The notes beneath the pieces were generated by a model. It worked only from the letters and a program-made list of their open reading frames with translations. It did not search any database and was not told where the DNA came from. Position numbers and translations under genes: made by a program. Positions 24,073 through 36,487 of a DNA stretch of 64,000 bases are shown piece after piece. Where the stretch lies: positions 1-64,000 of the forward strand of contig DATLRV010000055.1 of the NCBI GenBank assembly GCA_035534455.1. The letters are read 5' to 3'. The DNA comes from JAJYVT01 sp035534455 (lineage in GTDB: Bacteria > Actinomycetota > Acidimicrobiia > Acidimicrobiales > RAAP-2). Each line of letters opens with the position of its first letter. The stretch's first letter is position 1.

Positions 24073-25268
24073 CAGCTCTCTCCAGTGTGTCTCAACGGTC
24101 CGTGGAGCCGGGCGACCACCTCGTCCAAGACGGCGTCGGCTACCTGTCGCTTGCTTCGGAGCGGCACCGTGGTCGTGGCGCCCTCCGCGTCGAGGATGGT
24201 CACCTCGTTGGTGTCGTGGTCGAACCCCCTGCCGGGTGCCGACACGTCGTTCACCACGAGGAGGTCGATGCGCTTGCGGGCCAGCTTCTCGCGTGCCCGC
24301 GACAGCACGTCCTCGGTCTCGGCGGCGAACCCGACGAGCACCTGACCCGGCGGCCGCGTCGCCGCGAGGCCCGCCAGGATGTCCGGCGTCGGCTCGAGCA
24401 CGAGGTCGGGGACGCCGTGCAGCTTCTGGTCCGCCTTCACCTTCGGCCGCCAGTCGGCCACCGCCGCGGCCATCACCACGACGTCGGCGCCGGGCGCGGC
24501 CCCGCGCAGCGCGGACTCCATCTCGGCGGCGGTCTCCACGCGCACGACCTCGGCACCTGCGGGCGGCGCGAGCGTCGCAGCGGTCACGAGCGTGACCCGG
24601 GCGCCGCGAGCGAGCGCCGCAGCGGCGATCGCGTGCCCCTGCTTCCCTGAGGAGCGGTTCGTGAGCACGCGCACCGGGTCGATCGCCTCACGCGTCCCGC
24701 CCGCGCTCACCAGCACATGCCGTGCGGCGAGGTCGCCGCTCCGGCCGAGGACGGCGAGCGCCGCCGCCACGATCGTCTCGGGCTCGGCCATCCGCCCCGT
24801 GCCCTCGTCCCCGCCGGCGAGCCGGCCGGATTCCGGAGGCACGACGTGCACCCCGCGGCGAGAGAGCGTCGCGAGGTTCTCGGCGACGGCGGGGTGCTCC
24901 CACATCTCGGTGTGCATCGCCGGGCAGACCACGACCTGCGCACGCGTCGCCAGGAGCGTCGCGCTGAGAAGGTCGTCGGCCATCCCCGCCGCGTACCGGG
25001 CGAGCAGGTCGGCGGTGGCGGGCGCCACCACCACGAGGTCGGCCGCCTGGCCGAGGCGGGTGTGCGCGATGCCGCCGTCCCAGGGTGCCCAGAGTCCTTC
25101 GGGCACCGGCTCCGACGCCAGCGCGCTGAAGGTGGCCGCCCCGACGAAGTGGCGGGCGGCGTCGGTGAGCACCGGCGTCACGCGGTGTCCGGCGTCCACG
25201 AGCCGCCGGACGACCTCCACCGCCTTGTAGGCGGCGATGCCGCCGGAGACGCCGAGGACGATCCGCAC
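24072..25268 (-). CDS. coaBC: phosphopantothenoylcysteine synthase/decarboxylase
   Basis: CoaBC carries out two steps of coenzyme A synthesis. The N-terminal flavin decarboxylase (about 1-175) starts MRIVLGVSGGIAAYKAVEVVR and has PAMHTEMW where the E. coli-type motif is PxMNxxMW; the substrate clamp reads GGDEGTGRMAEP without the usual Cys. The C-terminal synthetase has VSAGGTREAIDPVRVLTNRS and AAAVADWRPK. GTG start, 41 bases after rpoZ. Confidence 0.96.
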   Translation of the reverse strand: MRIVLGVSGGIAAYKAVEVVRRLVDAGHRVTPVLTDAARHFVGAATFSALASEPVPEGLWAPWDGGIAHTRLGQAADLVVVAPATADLLARYAAGMADDLLSATLLATRAQVVVCPAMHTEMWEHPAVAENLATLSRRGVHVVPPESGRLAGGDEGTGRMAEPETIVAAALAVLGRSGDLAARHVLVSAGGTREAIDPVRVLTNRSSGKQGHAIAAAALARGARVTLVTAATLAPPAGAEVVRVETAAEMESALRGAAPGADVVVMAAAVADWRPKVKADQKLHGVPDLVLEPTPDILAGLAATRPPGQVLVGFAAETEDVLSRAREKLARKRIDLLVVNDVSAPGRGFDHDTNEVTILDAEGATTTVPLRSKRQVADAVLDEVVARLHGPLRHTGES

Positions 25269-25309
25269 CGGGGACGGGGGACGACGCTTCGCGAGAGGGA
25301 CCGCCCGGA

Positions 25310-25666
25310 CTAGCCGGCGGTGGGTCCCTCGTCGACGACGGCGGGGTCCTCCCCGAAGCCGCCGCCGGCCAGTGCCGTCTCCATCGCCTCGTCGTCCGCA
25401 CGCTCCCCTGCGTCGTCCTCCTCGTCGGGCGCGCGCTCGTAGACGATCTTGCCGGCGGCGATCTCCTCGAAGGCGATCGAGATCGGCTTGCCCGACACCG
25501 ACGTGACCTGCGGCGGGACGATCCGCCCGAGCCCCTCGCCCAGGCTGTTGTAGTAGGCGTTGATCTGCCGGGCCCGCAGGGCGCCCAGCGCCACCAGCGT
25601 GAACTTCGAGTCCACCTTGTCGAGGAGCTCCTCGATCGGTGGGTCCATCAGGGTGTTACGGGCCAT
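25310..25666 (-). CDS. rpoZ: RNA polymerase omega subunit
   Basis: Omega helps assemble RNA polymerase by supporting beta prime. The 118 residues have the conserved MDPPIEELLDKVDSKFTLVALGALRARQIN and GKPISIAFEEIAAGKI, followed by an acidic tail not needed for the fold. The ATG at 25666 has AAAGGA upstream. The gmk frame overlaps its start by 11 bases, and a strong TATAGT box lies upstream inside gmk. Confidence 0.96.
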   Translation of the reverse strand: MARNTLMDPPIEELLDKVDSKFTLVALGALRARQINAYYNSLGEGLGRIVPPQVTSVSGKPISIAFEEIAAGKIVYERAPDEEDDAGERADDEAMETALAGGGFGEDPAVVDEGPTAG

Positions 25667-26210
25667 CGAGATCCTTTCCGCGGGTCGCGGACACTATACC
25701 GGCCAGGTCCTGCACGGCCTGTTCCAGGTCGCCGTTGACCACGACGTGGTGGGCGGTCTTCCGCCCCAGGTCCACCTCCTCGCGGCCCTTGTCCATGCGC
25801 CTCATGACGTGCTCGGCGTCGTCGCCTCGCGAGACCAGCCGAGCACGCTGGACCTCCTCGGACGGTGGCAGGAGCAGGATCACGACGGCGTCGGGGCGCT
25901 TGGCGAGCACCTGCTCGGCACCCTGGAGGTCGATCTCGAGGAGGACGTCGCTGCCCGGCGGCGGGTCCGGCACCGGCGTGCCGTAGAGGTTGCCCAGGTA
26001 CTCGGCCCACTCGTAGAAGCCCCCGGCCGCGGCCCGGCGGCCGAAGGCCTCGGGCGTCGCCCACACGTAGGCGTCGGCCGGCTCGCCCTGCCGCCTGGAC
26101 CTCGTCGTCCAGGACCGGCTCAACCAGAGATGCGGCACGCGCGCGGTGAGCGCCGCCGCGACGGTGCCCTTCCCCGCACCGCCGGGGCCGATCAGGACGA
26201 AGATCGTCAG
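25656..26210 (-). CDS. gmk: guanylate kinase, probable CTG start
   Basis: Gmk phosphorylates GMP to GDP. From CTG 26210 the protein reads M-T-I-F-V-L-I-G-P-G-G-A-G-K-G-T, a perfect kinase start with P-loop GPGGAGKGT. It continues with LSRSWTTRSRRQGE, the GMP-binding Tyr region GGFYEWAEYLGNLYGTP and LLEIDLQGA. No ATG, GTG or TTG precedes the P-loop; CTG overlaps the mihF stop as CTGA. 184 residues is normal for the family. This is the clearest CTG case in the window. Confidence 0.95.
   Translation of the reverse strand: MTIFVLIGPGGAGKGTVAAALTARVPHLWLSRSWTTRSRRQGEPADAYVWATPEAFGRRAAAGGFYEWAEYLGNLYGTPVPDPPPGSDVLLEIDLQGAEQVLAKRPDAVVILLLPPSEEVQRARLVSRGDDAEHVMRRMDKGREEVDLGRKTAHHVVVNGDLEQAVQDLAGIVSATRGKDLDGP
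25693..25698 (-). promoter_or_regulatory. -10 box TATAGT upstream of rpoZ
   Basis: TATAGT on the minus strand inside the gmk end lies 26 bases before the rpoZ ATG, leaving a short leader with AAAGGA. No clear -35 was found. Confidence 0.5.
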
Positions 26211-26527
26211 CGCGAGGCGGTCTGCTCGAGGAGGTCGGCCCGCTGCTTGGCCCCGAGGCCCTGCAGCCGGCGGCTCTCGGCGATGCCCACGGCGGCCATC
26301 AGGCGGCGCGCCTTGACCTTGCCGAGACCCGGGAGGGACTCGAGGACGGAGACCACCTTCATCTTCCCGACGGTCTCGTCGGACGCCGCCTGGTTCAGGA
26401 GCTCTGCGAGGGTGAGGGAGCCCATCTTGAGCCTCTCCTTCACCTCCGCCCGCTCGCGTCGCACCTTGGCGGCCTTCTCCAGCGCAGCTTGACGCTGCTC
26501 TGCGGTGAGTGCGGGAGGTTGCGGCAT
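26207..26527 (-). CDS. mihF: actinobacterial integration host factor
   Basis: This actinobacterial-type nucleoid protein binds and bends DNA. The 106 residues start MPQPPALTAEQRQAALEKAA with a basic helix and end in the helix-two-turn-helix SLPGLGKVKARRLMAAVGIAESRRLQGLGAKQ. The gene lies just before gmk, as in most actinobacteria. It has its own TACAGT box 7 bases before the ATG, so it is probably read as a leaderless mRNA as well as from the pyrimidine operon. Confidence 0.96.
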   Translation of the reverse strand: MPQPPALTAEQRQAALEKAAKVRRERAEVKERLKMGSLTLAELLNQAASDETVGKMKVVSVLESLPGLGKVKARRLMAAVGIAESRRLQGLGAKQRADLLEQTASR

Positions 26528-26534
26528 GTGACCG

Positions 26535-26540
26535 ACTGTA
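26535..26540 (-). promoter_or_regulatory. -10 box TACAGT of mihF
   Basis: TACAGT, 7 bases before the mihF ATG, lies in the 23-base gap after pyrF; predicted leaderless start. Confidence 0.6.
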
Positions 26541-26550
26541 CTCCCCCCGA

Positions 26551-27393
26551 TCAGGGCAGGGCGCCAGCCAGGTCGTCGCGCAGGCGCGACGCCGCCTCGC
26601 GCAGGCCCGACGGGCCCGCGGAGAGCAACCCCCGTGAGGCCGCCGGCAGCACGCTCCGGGGCGCGCAGTGGGCGAAGCGCCGCGCGACGTCGGCCACCGT
26701 GGCGCCCTGCGCGCCCAGCCCGGGGGCGAGCACCACGCCGGACATGGCGTCGAGCCCCGCGGGCGGCCGCTCCCCCGTCGCCCCGATCACCGCGCCGACC
26801 GAGCCGAGGCCGCCGCCGGCCTCCTCTGCGTTCCACCGGCCGATCGACCGCACCATGGACGCCTCCACCGTCGTCCCGTCCGGGCCGACCGCCGCCTGGA
26901 CGTCGCGGCCTTCGGGGTTCGAGCTCGTGACGACGACGATCACACCCTTTTTCGTCGCGCGTGCCGCGGCCACCATCGGGAGCAACGCGCCGACGCCGAC
27001 GTAGGGCGTCGCCGTCAGCGCGTCCGCGGCGAGCGGCCCGCGGAACCACGCGTCCGCGTACGCCTCGGTGGTGCTGCCGATGTCGCCGCGCTTGGCGTCC
27101 GCGATGACGAGCATCCCGGCGCCCGAAGCGAGCCCCACGACGTCCTCGAACGCCGAGAGCCCGCGCGCCCCATGGCGCTCGAAGAAGGCCACCTGGGGCT
27201 TGACGACGGCGGCCACGCCGTCGAGCTCCTCGACGCAGGCGGCGCCGAAAGCCCGGAGCCCGTCGGCGTCGTCGGGGAGCCCGAAGAGGTCGAGGAGCGC
27301 CGGCGAGGGATCGATGCCGACGCACAGCGGTCCGAGCCTGCCCACCGCGTCGCGGACCTGCTCGCCGAACGTGCGCTCACCTGCACGCTGCAC
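26551..27393 (-). CDS. pyrF: orotidine-5'-phosphate decarboxylase
   Basis: PyrF makes UMP from OMP. The 280-residue length and motif VIADAKRGDIGSTTEAYADA identify the longer type 2 enzyme of actinobacteria. PLCVGIDPSPALL opens the barrel and LAPGLGAQGAT closes it. GTG 27393 overlaps the pyrD end by 17 bases; the rest of the longer frame is pyrD in another frame. Confidence 0.95.
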   Translation of the reverse strand: MQRAGERTFGEQVRDAVGRLGPLCVGIDPSPALLDLFGLPDDADGLRAFGAACVEELDGVAAVVKPQVAFFERHGARGLSAFEDVVGLASGAGMLVIADAKRGDIGSTTEAYADAWFRGPLAADALTATPYVGVGALLPMVAAARATKKGVIVVVTSSNPEGRDVQAAVGPDGTTVEASMVRSIGRWNAEEAGGGLGSVGAVIGATGERPPAGLDAMSGVVLAPGLGAQGATVADVARRFAHCAPRSVLPAASRGLLSAGPSGLREAASRLRDDLAGALP

Positions 27394-28279
27394 CGCACAC
27401 CTCCTCCACCGTCGTGGCGCGCCGCGCGCACCAGCGCGCGAGCTCCTCTTGGATGCGCCATGGCGCACGCGGGTCGGCGAAGGTGGCGGTCCCGACCTGC
27501 ACCGCGTTGGCACCCGCCCTGAGCAGCTCGGCGGCGTCGGCCCCGGTGCCGACCCCTCCGACGCCGACGATCGGCACGTCGGGGAACGCCCGCCGGCAGT
27601 CGAAGACGGCCCGGACCGCCACGGGGTGGAGCGCCGGGCCCGAGAGGCCGCCCGCGAACGGCACCCGACGGTCGTCCGCGTCCACCCACATGCCCGGCAT
27701 GGTGTTCACGAGCGTGAGGGCGGCGGCGCCCGCACCGAGCGCGGCCCGCGCCACCTCCGCGATGTCGGCCACGGCCGGGCTGAGCTTCGCCCAGAGCGGC
27801 ACGCCGGCGGCGCCGATGCCGTCCGCGGCGGCCGCGACCGCCTCTGCCGTCGCGGCAGGCGATTGGGCGGTCATGTGCCCCGCGAGGTTGGGACAGCTCA
27901 CGTTGACCTCGACCGCGGTCACGCCCGGCGCGTCGGCGAGCGCTCGGGCCGCGGCGGCGAACTCGTCGGGGGTCCGCCCCCAGATGCTGGCGACCACGGT
28001 GGCGCCGTGCGACAGGAGTGCCGGCAGCTCGTCCGCGCGCCACGCCGCGACACCCGGTCCCTGCAGCCCCACGCGGTTGAGCATCGACCCGCCGGCCACG
28101 CCGTGAACCCGCGCGCCCTCGTTGCCGGGCCAGGGGTGGGCCGCCAGGGACTTCACGACCACCGCGCCGATCTCGGCGAGCGGGCCGTAGGCAGCCAGCT
28201 CGGCACCGTGCCCTGCGGTCCCCGACGCGGTCATCACCGCCGAGCGCAGCGTCACCGCGCCGACGCGGGCCGACAGCAC
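27377..28279 (-). CDS. pyrD: dihydroorotate dehydrogenase, class 1
   Basis: PyrD oxidises dihydroorotate with FMN. The 300-residue barrel has EVNVSCPNLAGHM, where the Cys (rather than Ser) in the active-site loop marks a soluble class 1 enzyme, and IVGVGGVGTGADAAELLRAG for phosphate binding. Class 1B enzymes need the PyrK electron-transfer subunit, which is not in this operon. GTG 28279 lies 7 bases after carB. Confidence 0.93.
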   Translation of the reverse strand: MLSARVGAVTLRSAVMTASGTAGHGAELAAYGPLAEIGAVVVKSLAAHPWPGNEGARVHGVAGGSMLNRVGLQGPGVAAWRADELPALLSHGATVVASIWGRTPDEFAAAARALADAPGVTAVEVNVSCPNLAGHMTAQSPAATAEAVAAAADGIGAAGVPLWAKLSPAVADIAEVARAALGAGAAALTLVNTMPGMWVDADDRRVPFAGGLSGPALHPVAVRAVFDCRRAFPDVPIVGVGGVGTGADAAELLRAGANAVQVGTATFADPRAPWRIQEELARWCARRATTVEEVCGAACR

Positions 28280-28286
28280 GCCGAGA

Positions 28287-31567
<3,281 letters not shown>

Positions 31568-31568
<1 letters not shown>

Positions 31569-32635
31569 TATCCGAGCAGCTCTGCGAACGCGGAGAACAG
31601 GTACGCGGCGTCGTGCGGCCCGGGTCCCGCCTCGGGGTGGTACTGGACGCTGAACGCGTCCGCAGTCCGGCAGCGGACGCCCTCGACGACGCCGTCGTTC
31701 AGGTTGACGTGCGTCACCTCGGTGCCGGGCACGTCGGCGACGGCGTAGTTGTGGTTCTGGCTCGTGATCTCGACCGCACCGTCCGAGAGGCGCTGGACGG
31801 GGTGGTTGGTGCCGTGGTGGCCGAAAGGGAGCTTGTAGGTCGTCCCGCCGAGCGCGGTGCAGAGCAGCTGGTGGCCGAGGCAGATGCCGAAGATCGGCAC
31901 CGTGCCCAGAAGATCGGCGATGGCCGCGGTCGGACCGGCGAGCGCGGCCGGGTCCCCCGGGCCGTTGGAGAGGAACACCCCGTCGGGCTCGAGCGCACGG
32001 ACGTCGGAGGCGGAGGTCGACGCGGGGACCACCGTCACGGTCGCGAGCTTCCCGAGACGCCGGAGCATCGTCTCTTTCACCCCGAAGTCGTACGCGACCA
32101 CGCGGCGCGGGCCGTCGCCGCGCACGTACGGCGCGCTGGTCGTGACCCCGCTGACGAGGTCACGGCCGTCCGTGGGCAGGGCCTGGGCGGCGGCGTCGCG
32201 CAACTGCGTCTCGCCTGCGGTGCCGAAGGCGCACGGCATCGCACCCTTGTCGCGCAGGTGCCTCGTCAGCCGCCGCGTGTCGACGCCCGTCACCGCCGAG
32301 ACCCCTCGGCGCGCGAGCCACCGGTCGAGACCCTCGGTGGCTCGCCAGTTGGACGGCTCCGGGGTGAGGTCGCGCACGACCATCCCGCGGCAGTGGACGC
32401 GGGGCGACTCGTCGTCTTTCTCGTTGACCCCGTAATTGCCGATGTGCGGGTAGGTGAAGGCGACGACCTGCCCCGCGTACGACGGGTCCGTCAGCACCTC
32501 CTGGTAGCCCGAGAGGGCGGTGTTGAAGACGAGCTCGCCGGTGGCGACGGGCTGCGCCGCACCCGCGGCATCGCCCTCGAACACCTCGCCGTCGGCGAGC
32601 ACGAGGAGTGCGGGCCGGCGGACCGCCCCGCTCAC
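31568..32635 (-). CDS. carA: carbamoyl-phosphate synthase small subunit
   Basis: CarA supplies ammonia from glutamine. The 355 residues have the N-terminal small-chain domain (LVFNTALSGYQEVLTDPSY) and a class I amidotransferase with FLSNGPGDPA, the nucleophile in FGICLGHQLL and the His-Glu pair in SVQYHPEAGPGP. GTG 32635 overlaps the pyrC stop as GTGA. The long upstream extension of the frame lies inside pyrC and is rejected. Confidence 0.97.
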
Positions 32636-33918
32636 CGGAGCGCCTCCCCGTCCACCACGACCGCGTCCCCGGCCACGATCGTGTGCCGGTTCCGGCCGGT
32701 GAACGTCCATCCCGCGTACGGCGTGTTGCGGCTGCGGCTGGCGAGCCGCGCCGGGGTGACGGTCCACTTGTCGGCGGGGTCGATCACACAGAGGTTCGCA
32801 GCGGCACCCTCGGCGACCGGACCCCCGTGGCGCGGCGAGAGCCCGGCGATGGCCGCCGGTTTCCAGCTGAGGCAGGCGAGCGCGACGTCGAGCTCGACGG
32901 CGCTGAGCGCGACCGCAAGGGCGGTCTCGAGCCCGAGCATCCCGGGCGGCGCCTCGTCGAAGGCCAGGTCCTTCGCCTCGGGGGCGTGCGGCGCGTGGTC
33001 GGTCGCGACTGCGTCGATGGTGCCGTCGGCAAGCCCCGCGCGAAGCGCGGTGACGTCGGCCTCCGTGCGAAGGGGGGGGTTCACCTTGAACACCGGGTCG
33101 TACCCGGCGCATGCCGCGTCGGTCAGGACGAGGTGGTGCGGCGTCACCTCCGCGCTGACGTCGAGGCCCTCGGCCTTGGCCTGGCGCACGAGCTCGACGG
33201 ACCCCGCCGTCGACACGTGCAGGAAGTGGAGCCGGCCACGGGTGAGGCGGGCGAGCGCGACGTCGCGAGCGACCATCGCCTCCTCTGCCGCCGCCGGGAT
33301 GCCCGGAAGCCCGAGACGGCTCGACCAGGCGCCTTCGTGCATCGCTCCCGCGGCCGCGAGCCTGGCGTCCTCGCAGTGCTGGGCGACCGTCACGCCGAGG
33401 TCCCGGGCATAGTCGAGCGCGCGACGCAGCACCGCGCCGTCCTGGACGCCTGCGCCGTCGTCGGTGAAGAGCCGGACGCCGAGCGCCGCCAGCTCGCCCA
33501 TCGGCGCCAGCCGCTCCCCCGCCCGGCCGACCGTGAGCGCGCCGGCGACCGCCACCTCCACCGGCGCGCAGGCCCCGAGCGCGAGCACCTCCTTGGCGAC
33601 TGCCGCCGAGTCGACGGGCGGCTCGGTGTCGGGCATGGCCACGAGCGCCGTGTACCCGCCGAGCGCCGCTGCGCGAGCGCCGGACTCCACCGTCTCGGCC
33701 TCCTCTCTGCCCGGCTGACGGAGGTGGGCGTGGAGGTCGACGAGCCCGGGCGCGACGACGCAGCCCGCCGCGTCGAGGACCGTGGCCCCGCAGGGCGCCT
33801 CGTTCGCCGCGCCCGCGCCGACCGCGGTGACGACGCCGTCGACGATCACGACGTCGGCGCGGCGCCGGCCGCCGGCGTCGACCACCTCGCCCCCGCGCAG
33901 CACCAGGGCGCGGCTCAC
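32632..33918 (-). CDS. pyrC: dihydroorotase
   Basis: PyrC closes carbamoyl aspartate to dihydroorotate. It is a type I amidohydrolase: metal site VDLHAHLRQPGREEAETVESG, FLHVSTAGSVELVR, and the catalytic Asp in ATDHAPHAPEAK. 428 residues. GTG 33918 overlaps the pyrB stop as GTGA; together with pyrB this is the usual actinobacterial arrangement of two neighbouring pathway steps. Confidence 0.97.
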   Translation of the reverse strand: MSRALVLRGGEVVDAGGRRRADVVIVDGVVTAVGAGAANEAPCGATVLDAAGCVVAPGLVDLHAHLRQPGREEAETVESGARAAALGGYTALVAMPDTEPPVDSAAVAKEVLALGACAPVEVAVAGALTVGRAGERLAPMGELAALGVRLFTDDGAGVQDGAVLRRALDYARDLGVTVAQHCEDARLAAAGAMHEGAWSSRLGLPGIPAAAEEAMVARDVALARLTRGRLHFLHVSTAGSVELVRQAKAEGLDVSAEVTPHHLVLTDAACAGYDPVFKVNPPLRTEADVTALRAGLADGTIDAVATDHAPHAPEAKDLAFDEAPPGMLGLETALAVALSAVELDVALACLSWKPAAIAGLSPRHGGPVAEGAAANLCVIDPADKWTVTPARLASRSRNTPYAGWTFTGRNRHTIVAGDAVVVDGEALR

Positions 33919-34829
33919 CTCGCCCCCCCGAGGAGGAGGAAGAGGACGGCCATCCGGACGGCCACGCCGTTGGTCACCTGTCGGGTGACCAACGTCTGGG
34001 GCAGCTCCGCGACCTCGCTGGCGATCTCGACGCCGCGGATCATCGGACCCGGGTGGGTGACCACCGCATCGGGCCCGAGCCGCTCGGCGCGGCGCGCGGT
34101 CAGCCCGAAGCGCGAGGTGTACTCGCGCAGGCTCGGGACGAACGCCCCGCTCCCGCGCTCGGCCTGCAGCCGCAGCAACGAGACGACGTCGGCCGACGGC
34201 AGGACCGCGTCGAGGTCGTCGGTCACCTCGACCGGCCACCCCTCGAGCGAGGGGGGCAGGAGGCTCCCGGGAGCGACCAGCGTCACCTTCGCCCCGAGCG
34301 CGCCGTACGCGAGCACCTGGGAACGGGCGACGCGGCTGTGGCGGATGTCCCCCACCACGATGACGCGGAGGCCCTCGATGTCCCCGCGAGCCTGGCGCAC
34401 CGTGAAGCAGTCCAACAGGGCCTGGGTCGGGTGCTCGTGCCACCCGTCGCCGCCGTTCACCACCTTGCAGTGCTTCACCCAGCGGCTCACCTGGACCGGC
34501 ACGCCCGCCGACGAGTGGCGCACGACGAGCGCGTCCATCCCCATCGCCTCGACCGTCTCGATCGTGTCGCGGACGGACTCCCCCTTCTTGACCGAGGAGG
34601 CCGCCGCAGAGAAGGAGAGCACGTCGGCGGACAGGCGCTTGGCCGCAGTCTCGAACGAGAGCCGCGTGCGGGTGGAGTCCTCGAAGAAGAGCGTCGCGAT
34701 CGCCTTGCCCCGCAAAGTCGGGACCTTCGGGATCGGCCGCGACCCGACCTCGGCGAACGCGTCGGCGACCCGAAGGACCTCCTCGATCCCTTCGCGCCCG
34801 AGGTCGGAGACCGACAGCAGGTGTGTCAC
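33915..34829 (-). CDS. pyrB: aspartate carbamoyltransferase
   Basis: PyrB joins carbamoyl phosphate and aspartate. The 304-residue catalytic chain has EDSTRTRLSFETAAKRL (carbamoyl-phosphate site), the Lys loop SSVKKGESVRDT and HEHPTQALLDC. No PyrI regulatory chain is nearby. GTG 34829 overlaps the pyrR stop as GTGA. Confidence 0.97.
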   Translation of the reverse strand: MTHLLSVSDLGREGIEEVLRVADAFAEVGSRPIPKVPTLRGKAIATLFFEDSTRTRLSFETAAKRLSADVLSFSAAASSVKKGESVRDTIETVEAMGMDALVVRHSSAGVPVQVSRWVKHCKVVNGGDGWHEHPTQALLDCFTVRQARGDIEGLRVIVVGDIRHSRVARSQVLAYGALGAKVTLVAPGSLLPPSLEGWPVEVTDDLDAVLPSADVVSLLRLQAERGSGAFVPSLREYTSRFGLTARRAERLGPDAVVTHPGPMIRGVEIASEVAELPQTLVTRQVTNGVAVRMAVLFLLLGGAR

Positions 34830-35383
34830 TCGAGGACGCCGATCACGACCCCGTCCTCGGACACGTCCACCATCTCGTCGCGCCGCGTGGGCAGGTTCTT
34901 CCCGACGTAGTCGGGCCGGATCGGGAGCTCCCGGTGCCCGCGGTCGACCATGACCGCGAGCTGCACCGCGCGGGCGCGACCGAAGTCGCTCAACGCGTGC
35001 AGCGCGGCGCGCACCGTGCGCCCGGTGAACAAGACGTCGTCGACGAGGACCACGACGGCACCGGTGAGGTCCTTGGGGACGTCGGTCGCCGCTTCCGGCA
35101 GCACCGGGCGCAACCCGATGTCGTCCCGGTAGAAGGCGACGTCGAGGGTACCCACGGGAACGGCGGCGCCCTCGGCGTCGCCGAGGGCGCCGGCCATGCG
35201 GTGGGCCAGCGGGACGCCGCCGGTCTGCAAGCCGATGAGGACGACGTCGTCGAGGCCGCCGTTCCGCTCCGCGACCTCGTGCGCCATGCGGACGAGGGCG
35301 CGGCTGACGTCAGCGGCCGAGAGAACCTGGGACCGGGGAACGAACGTGCCGCCGCGGGTATGACTGCGCTCGCGCTCGGCCAC
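34826..35383 (-). CDS. pyrR: pyrimidine regulator / uracil phosphoribosyltransferase
   Basis: PyrR proteins bind pyr mRNA in a UMP-dependent way and also have uracil phosphoribosyltransferase activity. The 185 residues contain the PRPP loop VVVLVDDVLFTGRTVRAAL and the dimer motif DRGHRELPIRPDYVGKNLPT. As first gene of pyrR-pyrB-pyrC-carA-carB-pyrD-pyrF it is well placed to regulate the operon. The 56-base gap before it shows no clear attenuator; regulation by blocking translation, as proposed for mycobacteria, is possible. Confidence 0.95.
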   Translation of the reverse strand: MAERERSHTRGGTFVPRSQVLSAADVSRALVRMAHEVAERNGGLDDVVLIGLQTGGVPLAHRMAGALGDAEGAAVPVGTLDVAFYRDDIGLRPVLPEAATDVPKDLTGAVVVLVDDVLFTGRTVRAALHALSDFGRARAVQLAVMVDRGHRELPIRPDYVGKNLPTRRDEMVDVSEDGVVIGVLE

Positions 35384-35439
35384 TGCTCCTCCCGTCCCGT
35401 ACGGGCCTCACAGGACCCGCTTCACGGTCGGCGAGCACC

Positions 35440-35838
35440 TTAGCGCAGCCGATCGGCGATCGTGCTCAGGATCCCGTTCACGAACGCGCCCGACTCCTCG
35501 GTCGAGTAGGTCTTGGCGAGCTCCACGGCTTCGTCGAGGACCACGGCCGTCGGCGGCCCGCCCGGTTCGAGGAGCTCGGCGACCGCCATGCGCAGGACGA
35601 TCCTGTCCACGACCGCCATCCGCTCGAGCGGCCACCCGACGGAGGCGTCCGCCACGAGCGCGTTCGCCCGGTCCCCGTGGCGCTCGACGGCGGCGACGAG
35701 GTCCGCCGTGAACCGGTCCGTGGGGACCGACAGCGCGCCGAGCACGGCCGCCGGGGTCTCCCCTTTCATCTCTGCCTCGTAGAGCAGGCCCAGGGCGCGC
35801 TCGCGCGACTGGTGGCGCGTCGGCTCGTCCGCTGGCAC
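35440..35838 (-). CDS. nusB: transcription antitermination factor NusB
   Basis: NusB binds boxA RNA with S10 during rRNA transcription. The all-helical 132-residue protein has HQSRERALGLLYEAEMKGE at the start and DEAVELAKTYSTEESGAFVNGILSTI at the end, both family signatures. GTG start, 20 bases after efp. Confidence 0.95.
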   Translation of the reverse strand: MPADEPTRHQSRERALGLLYEAEMKGETPAAVLGALSVPTDRFTADLVAAVERHGDRANALVADASVGWPLERMAVVDRIVLRMAVAELLEPGGPPTAVVLDEAVELAKTYSTEESGAFVNGILSTIADRLR

Positions 35839-35858
35839 CTTGGTCCTCGTCGCCGGGC

Positions 35859-36419
35859 TCAGGCCCGGGTCAGGTACTCCCCCGTGCGGGTGTCCACCCG
35901 GATCGACTCGCCCGGGTTCACGAACAACGGCACCTGCACGACGAGCCCGGTCTCCAAGGTCGCGGGCTTGCGCGCCCCGGAGACCCGGTCGCCCTGGAGC
36001 CCCGGCTCGGTCTCGGCCACCGCGAGCTCCACCGCCGCGGGCAGGTCGACCCCGATGATCTCGGCGCCGTGCATCTGGAGGTAGACGGCGTCGCCCTCCT
36101 TCAGGTAGTTGGCGGCGTCGCCGAGGGTCGCCCGGGGCACCTGCAGCTGCTCGTAGCTGGTCGAGTCCATGAAGACGTAGTCGTCGCCGTCGCGATAGAG
36201 GAACTGCATCTCCCGCTTGTCGATGATCGCCTGCTCGAGCTTCTCGTCGGCACGGTAGGTCTTGTCCACGACGGCGCCGGTCCGGACGTTCTTCAGCTTC
36301 GTGCGGACGAAGGCCCCGCCCTTCCCCGGCTTCACGTGCTGGAATTCGACGATGCTGAACAGCCCTTCGGGAAGATCCAGCGTCATGCCGTTCTTCAGAT
36401 CGTTGGTGGAGACGGGCAT
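35859..36419 (-). CDS. efp: elongation factor P
   Basis: EF-P helps ribosomes through proline stretches. The 186-residue, three-barrel protein has the loop FQHVKPGKGGAFVRTKLKN, whose tip is lysine (the position modified in many bacteria), and the family signature LKEGDAVYLQMHGAEIIGVDLP. GAGAGGA lies upstream of the ATG. No EpmA/EpmB genes are in the window. Confidence 0.98.
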   Translation of the reverse strand: MPVSTNDLKNGMTLDLPEGLFSIVEFQHVKPGKGGAFVRTKLKNVRTGAVVDKTYRADEKLEQAIIDKREMQFLYRDGDDYVFMDSTSYEQLQVPRATLGDAANYLKEGDAVYLQMHGAEIIGVDLPAAVELAVAETEPGLQGDRVSGARKPATLETGLVVQVPLFVNPGESIRVDTRTGEYLTRA

Positions 36420-36487
36420 CGGTCCTCTCGGTGCGCTCTCGAGGGTGGTTGCTGGTGGCGGTGGTCGGTGGCCCGGGACCCTCGCGC

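Noticed and set aside
24073..24100. SAM riboswitch before metK
   Set aside because: metK overlaps coaBC, with no leader space.
35384..35439. PyrR-dependent attenuator
   Set aside because: No binding-loop sequence, terminator or antiterminator seen in the 56-base gap.
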